A stretch of 64,000 bases of DNA from Pipra filicauda (Eukaryota > Chordata > Aves > Passeriformes > Pipridae), in assembly GCF_003945595.2 (NCBI RefSeq), contig NW_024104529.1:62001-126000 (forward strand), in the 5' to 3' direction. A program made the translations under genes and the position numbers. The notes beneath the pieces were generated by a model, which did not search any database, had not been told where the DNA came from, and saw only the letters and a list, made by a program, of their open reading frames with translations. Every line of letters starts with the position of its first letter. Within the stretch, counting starts at the first letter, position 1. This document shows positions 34,070-46,839 of this stretch, one piece after another.

Positions 34070-34360
34070 GCTCAGATGATGTTAAATGAATTAATTCGAT
34101 TAATTCTTAAATTTAGCTGGCAAGCTTTAATGGTTCACATTGAAAGCATGAATAACTATTTTGTTCTGTGAATGACTATAGTTTAGTGACTCTTGATGTC
34201 AGTGTATTTTGCCCAGGGTTAAACTTGCTATATGAATTATTCACTGCTGGGTGAATGAAATGAACGGGGTTGTGCTCATAGACAGGATGCCAACTGTGGT
34301 TATTTGACATGACGGGGCACACCCGATGCTGACAAAGGACAATAGTTAATTTACAATGTG
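34070..34360. promoter_or_regulatory. candidate conserved non-coding element
   Basis: Mixed composition with GAATTAATTCGATTAATTC, CTTTAATGG, GGACAATAG (SOX-like) and GGGTTAAAC motifs. It lacks repeats and frames. The density of homeodomain- and SOX-like motifs is the only evidence. Confidence 0.25.
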
Positions 34361-36884
34361 GTACTGGGGCTCAGTCTTTCTCCTTAAGATCTTTATAGAA
34401 AGCATGGCACTTTTTGTTATGTACTTCACATTAAGATGGATTCCGTGTGCTAAAAAACACTGAAGCATAGCTCACTTTTAAAAATGTTCAGCAGTTTAAA
34501 GACAAAAAAAAAATCATCTACCTTCCTGTCTCATTTGGCTGAAACATTGCTCCAAAGAAAATGTGTTTAAGAGCAACTTAAAAACAAATGAAGGAACACA
34601 TCTATCTATCACTTCAGCATCTTGTCATAGATGCAGTAGTTGATAGCTGCTAGGACCTCTCCGTGATAGGAAAGGATCTGCCGGCCTCTTACAGAATGAG
34701 GTCTCAGACTGGGAACAATCGAGCTTTTACCTAAGCTTTTACTTCCAAAGCCGAGAGAGAGAAGCGACTGAGCAGTTTCTGCACTGTACTATTTACAGTG
34801 AGCAATTGGAGCAGGACATTTTCCCAGCCTTCTTAAGAACCTGTTGCTTTAATACAAGACATTTGTAATCTGGAAAGACAGGATGCAATTCAGCTTGATC
34901 TGACAAATGGGCTGCAAAAGTTTACTTATGCATACTAATGATACATTCATCTTCACTTTACACTTCTCAGCTGTATGCTTATTGCAAACATCTGTGTTGC
35001 TGAAATGACTGGCATTACAACTCATTTATATGGTTTAAAACTAGTGATAGACAAAAGCTGGGAGGAAGGGGAGGGGTGAGAGGTGCTTTTTCCTCCCAAA
35101 TTTCAAAAATACTTAGTTTTGTCTTCGAGCATGTTTCTGTGAATGGGCTGAATTGACGCCCTGGTGTGTACGGAAATAACTTCATGGATAACTTCCAAAC
35201 CACCAACATGGCACAAACCTTGTGTGCATCAGTACTGCACTGATAATACACTTAGTACTTAGAAAAAAGACCAAAAGTAGGATGGCTAAAAGGCAGCTTG
35301 GATTTTCCCTCCACATCACACACTTCCCACCACCCAGTCACAGGAGAGGCCACTACTCCATAGACCAGCAGCTCCCTGGCCATGCTTAGAGCACCAGTAA
35401 AACAGCTCAATTCCTAATGCCATTCCCAATTCAAGTGTTTTCTTGCCTTGTGCAAAAATGGTACACTTTCTTTCAAATGACAGTACGCTGCAGACAGTGC
35501 CTACCTCTGAAATGAGCCTGCCTGGATTTGTCTTGTTTTCTTCACCCCCCCTAAGGCTAGATGATTTGGCATAAATCCTGCCTGAAACACGCTTGCATGG
35601 TCAAAAGTGGAATGGGATATTTCTCCTTGGCTTCCAGATCTGTCAGATATTGCATGTATTTGCTTTTTGACCAGATGGCACTTCTGCTTTGTAGCTGCAC
35701 ATGAAGTATTAAATTTCTGCGCTTACGTTTGGCAGGTATTTGGCATCCCTGTGACATCCCTGGGGATCCTGGATACAGGTTTGTATACCAAAAAGGCTCT
35801 CACAAAGTCTTAAGATGCTTCTCTCCTTGGCCATACAGGTATTATTATTATTTGACTGCCTTAGTAATGCCATGACATTGTGTATTTTTCAGTGTCATGT
35901 GGAACATCTCAGTGACCCTCTAGCTAGGCCGATGGACAGCTGGGAGTGAGCAGTTAAAGCCTTGGCCATAAACCACTTCATATCCAAGCTCTTTAAACGG
36001 TTTCATGGCTGGATTGGTTGGTTGTTGTGGTGCATCTCAGTATTTACAGTAAAATTAGCAGGTCTGTATATCCATGCCAAGATAGGAGAAGGCAAGAAGT
36101 CAAATTTGAACACAATGTGTGATGCATCTCTCTCTTTAACAGCACTCATGTGCTACTCTGGCACAGCACTCACAGTAACATGCACTGAGAACATTGAGAC
36201 CACGAGATAAGCAGTGTAAAAAAGTCTCCAAAAGCTTACAAACACTTCCCACTCACACAATTCCCTGTCTCAAAAACACTGGTCAAACCTCGTGTGCGAA
36301 CCCTTCTGCAAGGCATTTCATTTCATCACCTCTTTGCTTAATTGTTGTAGGGAAGAAGGAAAAACAGCTGACGAAGAATGAAGAGTAAAGTAACAAAAAC
36401 AATTGCAAAGTGAAAAAGCCCAGCTCATTTCCCTGATTAATTCTGGTCTCTGCAGTCACCAAAAAAGGTCTGGACAGTGCAGCAAAGCAGAATGTGCTCA
36501 GAGGAACATCTTAATGAAATTCTGTCTCACTGCCATCTTCTCACAGGGATGCTCTGCACACATGGCCCACTTGTCAAGCAGTTGGACAAGGGCCGTGTGT
36601 CGTGGCACTTATGGAACAGCACAGCCTGAGGATGTATGGGGAGAACCAACTCCTTCTTAGCCCTTTCAAAAAGAAAAGCCTTTGCCACCATGGAACCTAC
36701 AACAGAGAAGCTATTAACTTGAGGTATACTTTCCAACCCCTGCTATGTTATGTTTGGGGCTGACTGCTGCAGACTGAAGAATACTTCCTAATTTTTTTCT
36801 CTTTCTGTAAAGTTGGAATGTTTATTTTGCTGAGACATCTATCCAATTTCAGGTAATTTCATGTCTGGAATGTCTACATAAGTA

Positions 36885-36890
36885 GCCGTG
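36885..36890 (+). repeat. probable target site duplication, left
   Basis: GCCGTG before the solo LTR. The right copy at 37207-37212 is GCTGTG, differing by one C-to-T change at a CpG. Confidence 0.5.
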
Positions 36891-37206
36891 TGCCGGGGTT
36901 TGGAAGTTGTTAACTCACTTGTCTACCATTGGTTTCTGTGTTGCCATAGTTATTATATTGTCTCCTTGCATTGGCTAGCCAAATGGCCAATCCCCTCTTT
37001 GGCCCAGCAGCCCTTATAAGCTGCGGGAAATTTGAATAAAGTCTTCTTTGCTGCTGGATTCCCTGCGTGGTCTCTGTCTCCTGGCTTAAGTACCTCCGCC
37101 GCCTGTCCCTGCCACGAGGGACAGGCGGCGGGGGGGTGATTCCAGCCCTGAAAACCTTCACAGAGCGGCTGGCAGTGACCCCCCAGGAACCCCTCGAACT
37201 GCAACA
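36891..37206 (+). mobile_element. probable solo LTR, class II-like, with hairpin
   Basis: The 316-bp unit begins TGCCGGGG and ends GCAACA, between six-base flanks that match except at one site. Inside, in order, are an inverted CCAAT (CCATTGG near 36927), GGCCAATCCC near 36985, a TATA-like TTATAAG at 37014-37020 and AATAAA at 37035-37040, then a GC-rich right half. The promoter and poly(A) hexamer are about 15 nt apart, the same layout as the provirus LTR at 17.5 kb, though the sequences are not alike. No internal retroviral sequence flanks it. The element ends are my best guess. Confidence 0.6.
37096..37131 (+). repeat. perfect 15-bp inverted repeat (hairpin)
   Basis: CCGCCGCCTGTCCCT at 37096-37110 and its exact reverse complement at 37117-37131 enclose a six-base loop (GCCACG). 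In RNA the stem could extend by a few pairs including a G-U. It lies in the transcribed right half of the solo LTR, followed by more G. Confidence 0.9.
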
Positions 37207-37212
37207 GCTGTG
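37207..37212 (+). repeat. probable target site duplication, right
   Basis: GCTGTG, one mismatch from the left copy at 36885-36890. Confidence 0.5.
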
Positions 37213-40200
37213 TTGTACTATCACAAGGCAAAAATAAACATCATTGTAGGAATTGCTTCTTAAGGCTGAGGATGTTTCATGGAGAAGATTTGTGCCTGGT
37301 GTTTGTGTGCTATTGACAAAGATTTACTGCAAGCACCAGATCTGGATTTTTTTTAGTTTGTTACAATTTCTATCAGGTGTACTGTCATGCACAGAAAATC
37401 CCTTTCATAAGGAAAAATGAGAGCTACAGAGCTCTTTGCTGCTTGCTTTGTTTTGCCTCTGATTTATGTTACTGATGAATAATATCTTCAACAAAATGCA
37501 AAGATTGTGGTAATTGAACATGTTGAATAGTGGTGATGCAGTGAGCCTCTGGATTGCTATGCAGTAATTCAACAGTACCCTCTTGAAGCAGAAGCTCGCT
37601 GAACTATGCCATTCCCTGCTGCTTCCAACTCCTCCTGATACTGATAACTATCTTCCTTCAAAGCACAGTAGGATAAAATGTAAAGAAAAGGCTAAAATAG
37701 TGCACCTTGCTGTCCAAGCACACTCAAGTGCTAATCAGCTAAAGGTTATCTGAGAACAGAAAGTCACAGGTATTATCTTCTTTCACAGTCCATACTGCCA
37801 TTGCCGGGATGGGATTTTTTTGAAAACACACACGCAAAGTGCACCCTGTTATTTAGCCTTTTTTTTCCCCACTGAATTACATGGGAACGCTGCCCTTTCC
37901 ATACCCGTCTTCATCAGGTCTGTGCAGGTAGAGAATCAAACCAGAATTGATTCTTTTTAACAGTTTGCTGAATTGATGGACGGAGTAAGCTCAGAGCAGG
38001 TTACACCTGCCTTACTCAAAGCACCAGCCCCTCGCCCCTCTGGTACGGCTGCAGTGAGTCATTCCAGGCAGTACAAGCTGGTGCCACCTTGACTTCAGCT
38101 CACAGCTTACGCATCTGTCATAAATCCAAGTCCAGCTACAATCACTGCAATAGTACCAGGCACCAGTGTGGACATCAGATGAGATCTTTTGAAGATTCCA
38201 ATAGGCTAAGAAGTTTTTCTAAGTAATAAAGGACTGAATATCTAAAATGCGCTGTTTTACTCAATGGAGAACTCACAGGACGACTAAGTTAAAACCACAA
38301 TACTCCAAGAATTCCTCCTCTTTGGCCCCCACGTGATGTTTTCCTGTTAACTGTACCATTGCACCCATCCCCAAGGGAAAGATCCTGTGCTAAGCAGCGG
38401 ACTCATACCTGGGATTGGGCAGTGTGTTCCCCAGGCAGTCTGCAGCAGAGGAGTTTGGCTGTTAGCAAAGCACTCAGAGACACACTACTGCACATCCTTA
38501 CCCCAGCACTGGGATGTCTCTTTGGTTTGGACAAATTGACCCTAGAGGCCAGGGTTGCAATTTCATGTGTCCTGGGCCTGCTTCTGGTCACTATGAAAGT
38601 AATGATTGCTCAGCTGCTTAATAAGAGATCAGAGAAGCTTGTGGAGGTGCCAAAGCAAAGGTCCTGGGGCTGAAGTCCTATGGATGTACACACACAAATC
38701 TGGCTATTACTGTCACCCAGATTTGTTGATCCATTTGTGTTTGTAAGAGATGAGGGGATTGGAAGCGCAGACTTTTTTCTCACAAGTCTTGAGATTTTAC
38801 TTGTCTTGATTCTACTTACTTGTCCCCAAGTGTCACGGGCCCCTTGCACAGCCATCACTCCCTCCTCCTGTGCATCTGCCTGGAGCATGAATGCCAAAAC
38901 AAACATGCTTGATACAGAGGCGTTTCTCAGACTATTACAGAGCCTGTTTTAACAGATGACTTATGTCTGTGGAGTAATGTATGTGGGAAACAGAGATAAA
39001 CTTCACACTTTTAGGAAACTCAGAAAATACTTCTAGGAATACAAATGACATAGGTTTAAGTACATTAAAGAATCTCTATTACCACCCTGTTTAGTTTCCT
39101 CTTGCCTGGATTTCAATTCAGTTTCTCTACTAAGTACCACTTAAATGGCTAACTGAAAAAAATCTTCAACTGCATTCATGAATACGGATAGCTCCTGGTT
39201 TCTGTTGTACAGGATTTTGTTTACATAGGCTGTGGAATGTTTGTTGTGGTTCATATACACATCAAACATTTCGGCAATATTTCAGCTGTAAATACCAGTT
39301 GGTGAAGCTGTGCATCACTCACTCAGTATGGTCTTTGGGTGCAATGGTTATGGTAAGCACCTGCGATCTCTCTCAGACAAATCTACAGGCTATTTTTTAT
39401 TTAATGGTAAGAGATCAGCTGTAGAGAAAGGACATTTGCAAGTGTGAAAGCAAATGCAAGTGTGGGGGAGGAAGGAGGGGAAATGATGAGTGCTTTACTG
39501 AAGATCTCAGCAAAATATTGTTTGTTACTAGATAGGATTTCTTACAACAAAATTATTCAAGGTACACACCAGAGAGGGCACGGGCAGAGTTGGAATCACA
39601 GGAGTGAGCTCAAAGATGATATTGGACTATTTAGAAATACCACAGAATGGGCTCTTCTAAAGATCATGATCTATTTTTCAACTGACACCCACACATCAAA
39701 ATATGCCCGTATTTGGTGAAATCTAATAATCTAGTTCTTGTCACTTGTAACTATTGGAGTCCAGGAGCTGAAATAATAAGAGCTGTTTATTTCTATAAAA
39801 GTCCTTCTCCATTCTCACCACTTTGAGAGCAAATCCAAGATCTGCAAGTACAGATGGATGACCCTAAACTCTGCTGTGCCTTATATCCATAGGTGGAGAT
39901 CAACTATACTGAAAAGGTACTGAAATAGAAAGAGCAAGTCTCTGGAGAAGCCTGAAAGAGAAAAAGCAGCCAGTGTTGTTCTCTCCTATAAAAAAGGGAT
40001 GCAACAGAAGAAAAAAGTTTGAATGTCACATGGCTTGAGACTTGTAGAAGGTGGGGAAAAGTATTCTCCAAAGGACATATTTTTGGAGCTGCTGCGGGAA
40101 ATGTCTCTCTGCAGGCAGATCTTGCTGTGGGGGAAGCTCACACCCTGCCGTGAGGGAGGACTGGCCCATTTGGAGCTTAGGATAAACACTTGGCAGGGAA

Positions 40201-41300
40201 GCAAGTTCCATCAAGGATCTGTATCAGGACTGGGCATGTCAGTCCTGCAAAGATTAACACATATGCTAAGCTTTCTGCACATGAACATACCCACTCTAAT
40301 TCATGGGTGTAAACATATGCGTGTGCATAGAATCATGACCTCAGCACCCTCCTTCCCTGGATCACATGGACATTTTTCTGACTCTAAACGTGCAGGGAGG
40401 GTTTTGAGCACAACTGAACAGCTTTTGCTGCAGGCCAGAGTGTTTTGAGACCAGCACATAGTCAGAAATACGACTGGTCCATATGGCTGATTGCCATGAG
40501 ATTCCCTCAACAGAAGTGCCCCTGATAACTAGGAACTCTTTTTTTTTTTTAATCTAATGTTTTGATTGCTGCAGAACCTGTTTCTCATCTGCTTAAATGT
40601 ACCTTTATATAATGGGGAACTGCCTTCATCTAGATTCAACTACAGGTTAGCTTGTGACATATGGGAGCTAGGCAAAACTAATCTGAATACTTACTTGTTT
40701 TATTACAGTTTTGTCCAAATTACTTAAGATTTTTCACACTTTCAAGGGAACTTTTACATATTCCTTACTAAGTCCAGTTCACTGAAGATTTGATCAGATT
40801 TATGTCATTATCATTGTTCTTGTTAAGGGAATTCAGAACATTTTAAATCAGTGGATTGTTAAATGTATTACGGGCTTCTTATTGTGATATTAGCTTGACT
40901 AATCCCATTTTGTTATAGCTCATCTGATCAACTGCTGAGATGTTGAAACTTGAATTTTGAGGCAAAATGCTTAAATGAGATGTGGTCAGAGCAGTCAGTT
41001 CTTCAAGCAATGACAGTCTTGATTTTCGAATCAAGTATTTGTTTGTAGTTCATCAATGAATTTCCTTTATAGAAGGTTAATTTGTGTGCTGAGCAATGTG
41101 TTGTTTGCAATCATTAACAGAAAAGTTGTTCAATGTACAGCAGGAATTAGTCTTTCTGGGTCTTAGCTGACAGCCTTAACCAAGAGCATTTTTCCTGTGT
41201 TGGGAAACTGAGGTCTCTTCACCAATTACTGCTGCCTTTTTACAGTCAAGGTTGAGGGTGGAAACAACTTTGAGGATTGGATTCTACAGATGATTTGGTT
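37213..41300. other. intergenic, no recognised gene
   Basis: No gene or clear transposon. Two frames at 38359-38673 and 38680-38952 are in the same phase, split by one TGA, but resemble nothing known. A T10 run lies at about 40542-40551. Confidence 0.6.
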
Positions 41301-41600
41301 GAATCAGGAGTAAATTCAAAGGAAAGATGAAAAGAATTCCTGGGAAAGTATTCATAAACCCACAGGACTGAATGACAAGCATCCAAGATTGCTAACAGAG
41401 CTAATAGAGGGAAGTGAGATACCTCGAGCAGTGATTTTTGAAAGTTCATGGAGAACAGATGAGGTGCCAGAGGATTTCAGAGCCACAAAATACAGCACTC
41501 AACTGAGTTATAAAAAGGGGCATCCAGGAATTTACTAACCAATTCATTTAACTTCAATAGCAAGTAAACTATGTAAGGAGTCATAAAGGAGCCATTATGA
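41301..41600 (+). mobile_element. ancient CR1/L3-type LINE relic
   Basis: The stretch TTCATGGAGAACAGATGAGGTGCCAGAGGATTTCAG, then AAAAAGGGGCATCCAGGAATT and ACTTCAATAGC, follows the reverse-transcriptase coding region of old amniote CR1/L3 elements (a trp-arg-thr, pro-glu-asp, lys-lys-gly pattern) in sense orientation. It is full of changes and indels, so no frame is open. It is much older than the avian CR1 pieces nearby. Confidence 0.65.
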
Positions 41601-41611
41601 AATCTTAGAGC

Positions 41612-41690
41612 AACCCAGAATCATAAATAATTGGGTGGGAAAGGGCTTTAAGAGGTCATCTAGTAATCTCATCAGAAATCTCGTAAGAGT
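41612..41690 (-). mobile_element. CR1 LINE 3'-end fragment, antisense
   Basis: CCCAGAATCATAAATAATTGGGTGGGAAAGGGCTTTAAGAGGTCATCTAG on the + strand is a diverged reverse complement of the CR1 3' end. It lies directly after the CR1/L3 relic but in the opposite orientation, so it is a separate insertion. Confidence 0.8.
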
Positions 41691-43393
41691 CAACATTCAG
41701 CAAAATATGGTACTTGGATTTACACATTTCAGCTGGCCCTTCCTACACAACCGAGGAGAGTATCCAGCCGTTGCTTGGGGAGGGGGAACATTCCTCCAAC
41801 AGAGCCCAATTTAAACAAGGGACTTTCTTGCCTTTTCTGCACAGCTTGGTCTCTCTTCTTGAGTGAAAATCCCCAGAGGTGACAGGAGAAATTACAGCAG
41901 CTGGCACAGGAAAGGAAAGCTGTTAAAGTTGATGATCCTCTTTTTCAAATCTTTTTTTTCTGGACAGAGACCCAAGCAACAGATCATCGGTGGGGGGGGG
42001 AGGTGAACTCTAATAACACGAGCAGCTAATGCTAGTGTGGAGGCGCTGAGGGAGAAGAGTGTTCTGCTGAAGGGAGATTGTAAAAGAAAGCCTCTCCTGC
42101 CCAATCTCACTGGGCAACAGAGAGGTCAGCCTGTCTTGCTGGAGAAGCAGGAGAGGTCGCAGCCAGCAGCAGGGGGAAGAAGAGCCTAGTGCCTCTGAAA
42201 TTCCCACCTGAGCTGAGGCAGGTGAGAGGAGCTGGCTGTAGAGTGGTCGTCACTCCCTTGCCTTGGGCTGGGCATTTCCTCAGCTACCTGGAGCAATGTC
42301 TGTGTGTCTTCCTGGAGAAAGTACAGCTCCCACAGTGAGGAAGGTGCCCACTGCCCAGGGTGATGGCAACCAAGGCACCCACCATCAGCCATGCAAGGTT
42401 CAACACCACCTTGGGGTGGCCAGCAAAGGGAGATCTGCCATGGCCGGGGATAAGGACAAAACTTACTTTTCTTTAGGGCTTGAAAGGCTCTTTAACCATT
42501 ACTTGGAAAGTTTTAAAACCTTCCTTTCAACTCATGCTTCTGTGAACTTTCATGCAGTTTCAATCAAAGTTTAAATGCTAAATTTTGGGCCTGAAGTATT
42601 ATGCTGAGTTCAGCAGAATAGTTCAGGAGATCCAGGGAAATACTGAGTGACACGTTAGATTAGGAAACTAGGATGGGGCCTCTGGTGCTCAGCCTAAAAT
42701 GATGAATTGCAGCCTGACCTTGACAGAAGACCACTAACCCTGAAGCACCAGCCTGCCAGAGTGGTGTGAGAGCTTTACCTCTGAGGTGAAATCCTGCATC
42801 TTTCCTTGTGCTCACACAAAGCTGCTCACCAAAGCCAACCAGCCAAACTGTGACTGCAAAACTTAGCTAGGACTTTGCCCAGTCAGTACATGTGTATTTT
42901 CCCCTTAAATGCAAAACAGCACAAGGTCATTTTGAAAGAGATGAGGAGAAAAAGAAGTTTACTTGTCATTAGATATAGATAGTAGTAATCAAAAGCAATA
43001 ACCAAACCATGTGAGGAAATTGAATATAGACAAACCGCAACGCTAAATGAGAGAGGAGCACCAATTACGTGCAACAGAGCTCTTATTATATAGCATCCTG
43101 ATTATTCTAAATTATATTTTTTAACAGACATCCATTTTTATTTTTACTTCTAAAACAGGTGAAGTTCTTTTCAAGTATTGACGTCAGCTAGCCTCATCAA
43201 TTGTTCCTGTAATAGCTCGACTACCACTGCAGCCACAAATGCAATGAAAGAGCTAAGTACTCCCTGCACAAAGGGGGTTCGCCTTGGTCATTGCCACAGC
43301 ACATATGCACAGCCTAGTCTTTTACAGTGTAGTAATTGATATTGACTTTGTGCGGTAGAGGTTCCCTCCCTCTGTGCACCACTGGTCTTTATT

Positions 43394-43414
43394 AAAAAAA
43401 AAAAAAAAAAAAAA
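43394..43414 (+). repeat. poly(A) tract, 21 nt
   Basis: Uninterrupted A21 after CTTTATT. A retroposed 3' tail is possible, but the sequence upstream shows no gene or SINE that I recognise. Confidence 0.85.
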
Positions 43415-46400
43415 GTTAAAAATATGATGACCTATCTTGAAAATAAATCTATTTTTTTCTTCTTCAGAAAATGCAGTGAATTTAGTACTCATGAGATGTG
43501 CTGGACCAAGTCCATGGTAGACCTCCAGCACGGTCCACAGGAGAGCAAGTCCATGTGGGACTGCTAGCACCACTTGGAGGTGCGTTTGGGGTAATCCTTT
43601 GGGCAGAACAGCAGCACTACACGGATTTCTCTTCAACACAAGGGCCCCCACCATGACCTGTTACAACCTGGATCAGAGGCCACCAGCTGGCAACGTGGCT
43701 GCCAGTTTAATGTCCCCTGTCACATTCAACCCCTGCTGTGTCCCGACCTGTCCGTCCCCCCCCCCCATTATTTTCTCTTTGGTCTTTCCTTTATGTCTTG
43801 ACCTTTAATTATTACTAAGCCTGCATCCTTCTCTCTCACAGGAGTCCTGGGTTGCACTGTTTATTTATCATTGCTCTAACTTTGTTTTTTAAAAGACATC
43901 CACAACTAGGGGATGGGGGGAGAATGTAATAAGGGGGAGTGGATGCTGCCACGAATGCCTGGTAATGGTTCAGTGGAAAACTTCAAGCTGTGCCAGGCTA
44001 AACAAGGAAGGCCAGGAGATCTGCAGAGGCCAGCCAGCTCCAAGAGAGCACTTGAACTCCCCAGAGAAGGCAAGGCAAATCTACCAAAAACATCGAAATG
44101 ACGCTTTTGCTTCCTTCCTGGTTATCAAATCAACCCAACTGGGGTTTTATTTCCAGGTGTGAAGAAGGTTTCTACCAACAGGAGGTTTCACATGGCACCA
44201 TAGAGGAATGACGGGAGGCTACTGGCCAGTCAGTCACGCTCAGAGTCCCAAGGGGCAGCAGTGTGAGGTGCCGAGGCCTCTCAGCATTGCACAGCCCAGC
44301 ACCCTCCCAAAGCTGTGCAGAACCACTTCTAACTGATCATGCACAGCTGCTGCTGAAACCTGAACTCTTGGATTCATTCACTCCTCCTCTGCACCTTGAG
44401 AAGGTTTGCACATTGACCAAAACATCCTTACTGACCATAGATTTCAAGTGCCCTTGGATGCAGTTTTTGTTTAGGTACCATGTTCATTTCTGACAAGTAC
44501 CTTTCACGAGCACAAGCATCCCTGTTTCAGCTGACTGCTGCACCTACACCAATGGCAGCTGACATCTACCAAGCCTTATGGATAAAAACAAGTGTTTGTG
44601 AAGGTCCATGGAAATGTGCTCTCCCATAAGATGTCCAGCACCTCTTGCTGCTGTAGTATTTTTAGCCTGGGCTAAAAATAGTACAAGTATTTTTACTTGT
44701 ATACTACAAGTATACAGGCTTTTGTCATTCCCACTGCCCACGGGAGCAGGATGTGCAGAGGCAGAGGATTAGAGGATATAAAAAGTTCATTCAGGAGTCT
44801 GTCTTTTTTACATTCTTAAAGTGACCCTGAACACTGTAAGCTTCCCATTCAGTTTTGACTGGAAAGTATGGCTTTCTCCTGACCCTCCTCTGGCTGGGGG
44901 GAAGTGGAAGTCAGAGCTCAGGCCATCCTTTTGATGTTGCTTTCCTGCAACTCTGACAGCTCTCCCAATTCTCATGGCCACAAATTGGCCATGCTTCCCC
45001 ATTTCTGCCTGGCACAGCTGAGCATCCCTACAGCCTCTGTGTCCCAAGCTCAGCAGCAGGACTACTGCCAGGTGAGACCAAGACAGCCCTCACCCACATT
45101 TGCCAGAGCAAGGACAGTACAAAATGGACTCCCAGCCACACCTGGTGGCACCAACAGCAATTGGGTCCCACAGCACAAAGAGTAGGGCAAATTGGACTTA
45201 TTGCATCCTCCCCAGAATCTCTCAGATTTAAGTAAAGATATTAACTAAGTCTACCGTGCCTGAAAAGGCTATAAAGCAAGATTTAACATTTCTTCTTTCT
45301 ACTCATTTTTCTCAATCTAAGATTAAAAGCAGTTCTTCCTGAAACCTGAAATCCTGCTGATAACCCTGAAGTTTTAACCCAAGTGGTGGTGTGATTTGGA
45401 ATGAGGCAGTGACCATGTATATAAGATGAAGAAGATACAGAGGTTTCATTTCCTACAAATTAATTCTCCACAAGCTGTGTAAACTTTCCTTCATATAAAC
45501 AAAGTCTTTACAGACAAAGGTGTTAGGGTTTTTTCCCCCTTTCAGTTATTTAGAGAAAAAATAGAAATGCAATTTTGCTGTCTAGGCGCTTCAGCCCATA
45601 CCAGCAGATCGGGAGCTGCTCCACAGTGCACTTCCTCATGCTTCTGTAAATAAACTTGCAGAGAAACAACCTTGTGCAGCCGGATATTACTAAGCAGTTT
45701 CAAGTTTCTACACTAGGTTGATATCAATTTTTATTTACCCTCCCAATACAAAAGCCACTATCTCTCACTACAAACGGGCAACACACGGGAGCCAACACAG
45801 CTGCCCATGGCAATACCACGGTGTCATCTTCTCTCATTACTCTTTCATGCCCTTACTTCACCGAGGCTCCAAAACTCAGCTCTAAAATCACATCAAACAG
45901 TAATTCTGCAAAAGAGGGAGTAATCCACATAATCAATTTGGTGGCCCAGCTCTGGTTTTTGTGTTTGCTCCCAGCCTGGCCCAGCCAGACACAGAGGCAG
46001 GTAGGAAAGCTGCCAATTTGCTTCGCTCTCCCTGTTGCACTTTGGGTTGGTGAAGCCTCCTGGGAGGAGAGCGGAGTCATCCCTCCTGAGAGAGCTCAGG
46101 GACCCCCCACTTTGGAGAAGGAGTGTGAGAGAGGACAGAGGTGATTGCAATGCCCTGAGGGCTTGACATGCCTCCTCGAAGGATCAGGGAGCACCCTAAA
46201 GCCAGCCTTGGTGGTGATGGAGAGATGGTGGCTTTCCCGAGGACACAGAGGAGTGGGTTGGAGGCTGTAACACGGAAGGCACTAGACTCAAAAACAAGAC
46301 TGGGGGAAGGACCTGCCCTTCAAGGATGTGAAAAGAGTCCTTTATTTTAACATGAGAATTTTTCTACTTCAGAAAGTCACTCTGTTGGAGTTTGTTTTCT

Positions 46401-46820
46401 GAGAAAACATGATGCCAGGGAGTCCCTGGGAGTCTCCTCATGTGCACACTTTCAGGAAATGTTGCAGGTCTACCAAAGGACCTGACTCACAGACCATTAG
46501 AAGTGGCTTTGCCAAACAGACAAACAAGTCATTATGGACAAATATAAAAGTACCATTAGGAAACAGCAGTATCATCCTTTAAAAATGTTCCAGAGCACTT
46601 AGTTTCCTCTCATATTCAAGTCCATAGGACTAATTAGAAATGCTGTTTGCTGTTATTTGTTTTCCTTCATGGTATTATTCCACACCAGTACATAGCATGT
46701 CATTTAAGAGGAAGAGTGTTTTCAAATATCAGAAAAATATTTTTCGTCCCATTAATGCTCCATGCCTAAAAATAAATCCAGCAGATTTAAAATGAATGCT
46801 CGTAATATTTGCCTCCTTCC

Positions 46821-46839
46821 AAAAAAAAAAAAAAAAAAA
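46821..46839 (+). repeat. poly(A) tract, 19 nt
   Basis: Uninterrupted A19. No recognisable retroposed body on its left. Confidence 0.85.

Larger units (their letters stand above)
27969..36884. other. intergenic, no recognised gene; AT-rich blocks
   Basis: No gene recognised. AT-rich blocks with homeodomain- and octamer-like motifs lie at 28250-28470, 30285-30490 and 34070-34360 and are listed separately. Two similar pieces of about 40 bp lie at 30573-30612 and 30690-30729. A run of nine G lies near 28711-28720. The overlapping frames at 31.5-32.0 and 33.1-33.8 kb look like chance. Confidence 0.55.

Noticed and set aside
36910..37231. Minus-strand frames of 92-104 codons
   Set aside because: Lie inside the probable solo LTR and follow its GC-rich hairpin; no protein likeness.
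38359..38952. Two same-phase + strand frames split by one TGA, with hydrophobic stretches
   Set aside because: No resemblance to any family, no splice or start context; most likely chance.
43300..43414. Possible processed pseudogene or SINE ending in A21
   Set aside because: No recognisable body or target duplication to the left of the A tract.
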